Shown here: one piece after another, positions 16,456 through 17,500 of the stretch | How the letters are laid out: each line of letters starts with the position of its first letter | How positions within the stretch are numbered: the stretch's first letter is position 1 | Assembly (NCBI GenBank): GCA_014634225.1 | Contig: BLFN01000445.1 | Location: 790,310-807,809 of the forward strand | Source of the DNA: Acropora yongei | Taxonomy: Eukaryota; Cnidaria; Anthozoa; Scleractinia; Acroporidae | Reading direction: 5' to 3' | Length of the DNA: 17,500 nt | Made by a program: the position numbers and the translations under genes | The notes under the pieces: model-generated | The model's database searches: none | What the model was told of the DNA's origin: nothing | What the model saw: the letters and a program-made list of their open reading frames with translations, nothing else

Positions 16456-17500
16456 TAACTGAGAGATTAGCACACAAAAGTTTAATGCCTTATGATGTTG
16501 GTGGAAGTCAGTTTGTCTGGTTCAAGTCAGTTTCGCATCAGCTCTATGGAACACCAGACTTGCACTTTCAAATTCAAATGGCTAAAATTAGGCATTTAAA
16601 TGATCATCCACAGTTATATATTGAAAGTATTTCTAATAATTGCTGGGAGAACTATATTCAACAAATGTCGACACCAGGTAAATGGTGTGACAATATAATT
16701 ATCTAGGCAGCAGCTAATGCTCATAACTGTGTAATTCATATCACTGAGTCTGATATAAATAAGCCAGATAGTACAATTATCACTCCTGTTGTCCATGAAA
16801 GTCAAACAAACACAATATTCATTGGATATATTAATGAACTACACTATGTTTCAACTGTGCCTGACAAAAGAAATCAAAACAAAAACAGATTAAGATACCT
16901 GAAGACAAAGTTAAAAGAAACAAATGATGACAAACAAAGTAGACTCACTAAGAGAAGAAAAACTAGATCTAGTGAAACAGATGAGAAAAGGCAAATAAGA
17001 CTTGCTAAGCAACAAGAACGTATTGCTACAATAACAGCCAAAAAACCTGTAGAGAAAAAGGAGACACTTGAAAAGGACAGAATTACATTTTCAAGTAAAG
17101 AGAATTGGACCCCCATAATGGAACAAAAACATGTACCAAAAAACCTTGATCTGTTTCATAAGTCAAATGAGTATGTGGTTCACCAGTGCACAGTTTGTCT
17201 GGAAGCATGGCCCTTAGTATCCAACGGAAATACTTCTACAACTTCTCAGTATCTTTGTTTGAGGTGCAGCAGAGATAACAAACATCGCAAAAAATTTTCG
17301 AAAGAAAATAACATGATCCCCTCAGCAGTGCCTTGTGAACTTCGGGGACTCACCCAAGTAGAAGAAATGCTCATTGCACGTGCACTTCCCATAATGCGAG
17401 TATATGTGAAACCTGGTGGACAAAGAGGTTATTCAGGCCACTCCATAAATTTACCTCAGAACATAGAAGAACTAGCTAGTTCCTTATCAAGATATCCAAA
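16456..17500 (+). pseudogene. Helitron-type protein: OTU-like domain, basic region, DUF6570; partial
   Basis: Right of the LTR element the + frame reads TERLAHKSLMPYDVGGSQ, then SVSHQLYGTPDLHFQIQ, WENYIQQMSTPGKWCDNI, a TAG at 16704-16706, and in the same frame [15 protein letters not shown] and [10 protein letters not shown]. This is an OTU cysteine-protease-like domain of the type fused to Helitron proteins. From 16707 the frame is open to the window end (264 codons). A Lys/Arg-rich region of about 75 residues (16865-17090) is followed by DUF6570: CTVC at 17187-17198, CLRC at 17256-17267, [20 protein letters not shown] and [17 protein letters not shown]. The Helitron Rep and helicase parts would lie beyond 17500. 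Where relatives have the catalytic Cys (GDCFF-like), this copy reads SQFVWF, so the protease is probably inactive. The TAG is a further lesion, although the downstream part has stayed open. Confidence 0.75.

Overview
The window looks like AT-rich non-coding DNA of an animal, most plausibly an invertebrate such as a cnidarian. That placement rests on the mix of elements (Helitron with OTU/DUF6570, piggyBac, Ty3/gypsy, a CR1-like LINE, and a YqaJ-PHD-Ulp1 composite), on spliceosomal introns with GT/AG borders, and on the absence of any operon or bacterial promoter logic. I see no host gene. Nearly everything recognisable is a transposable element or a relic of one, and all the recognisable reading frames carry lesions or are truncated.

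Layout, left to right. Positions 1-890 hold nothing I recognise apart from a short tandem repeat. Positions 894-1580 (+) hold two exons of a MULE-like transposase N-terminal region around a ~380 bp intron. A diverged direct repeat at 2397-2752 leads into a broken + strand gene (2602-4228) with a YqaJ-type nuclease domain, a PHD finger and the C-terminal end of an Ulp1-type cysteine protease. An 85 bp tandem duplication lies at 4482-4650. Positions 5264-8213 are a scrambled, decayed Ty3/gypsy element: a reverse transcriptase piece on the + strand, then integrase, RNase H and the N-terminal part of a reverse transcriptase on the - strand, split by a + strand CR1/L2-like LINE endonuclease relic (7410-7830).

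Positions 8425-10321 (+) are a piggyBac element: a candidate TTAA-flanked left end with a perfect subterminal palindrome, a two-exon transposase with an internal deletion, one frameshift and one nonsense codon, and a preserved Cys-rich C-terminal domain. Positions 10660-11197 contain two diverged copies of a ~180 bp repeat, and the second copy stops at a hairpin (11198-11222) that may be the edge of the next element.

From about 11.8 kb to the right edge runs a + strand Helitron-type protein with an OTU-like domain, a basic region and DUF6570, cut off by the window end. It is split by a complete 4317 bp Ty3/gypsy LTR retrotransposon on the - strand (12134-16450). This element has identical 115 bp LTRs, a CTGTC target-site duplication, a tRNA-Leu primer binding site, a polypurine tract and a single-frame gag-pol with zinc knuckles, protease, RT, RNase H and integrase. 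The gag-pol is broken by a 16 bp duplication and two in-frame stops. The nesting order is clear: the LTR element is younger than the Helitron it landed in. The other elements are older and more decayed.
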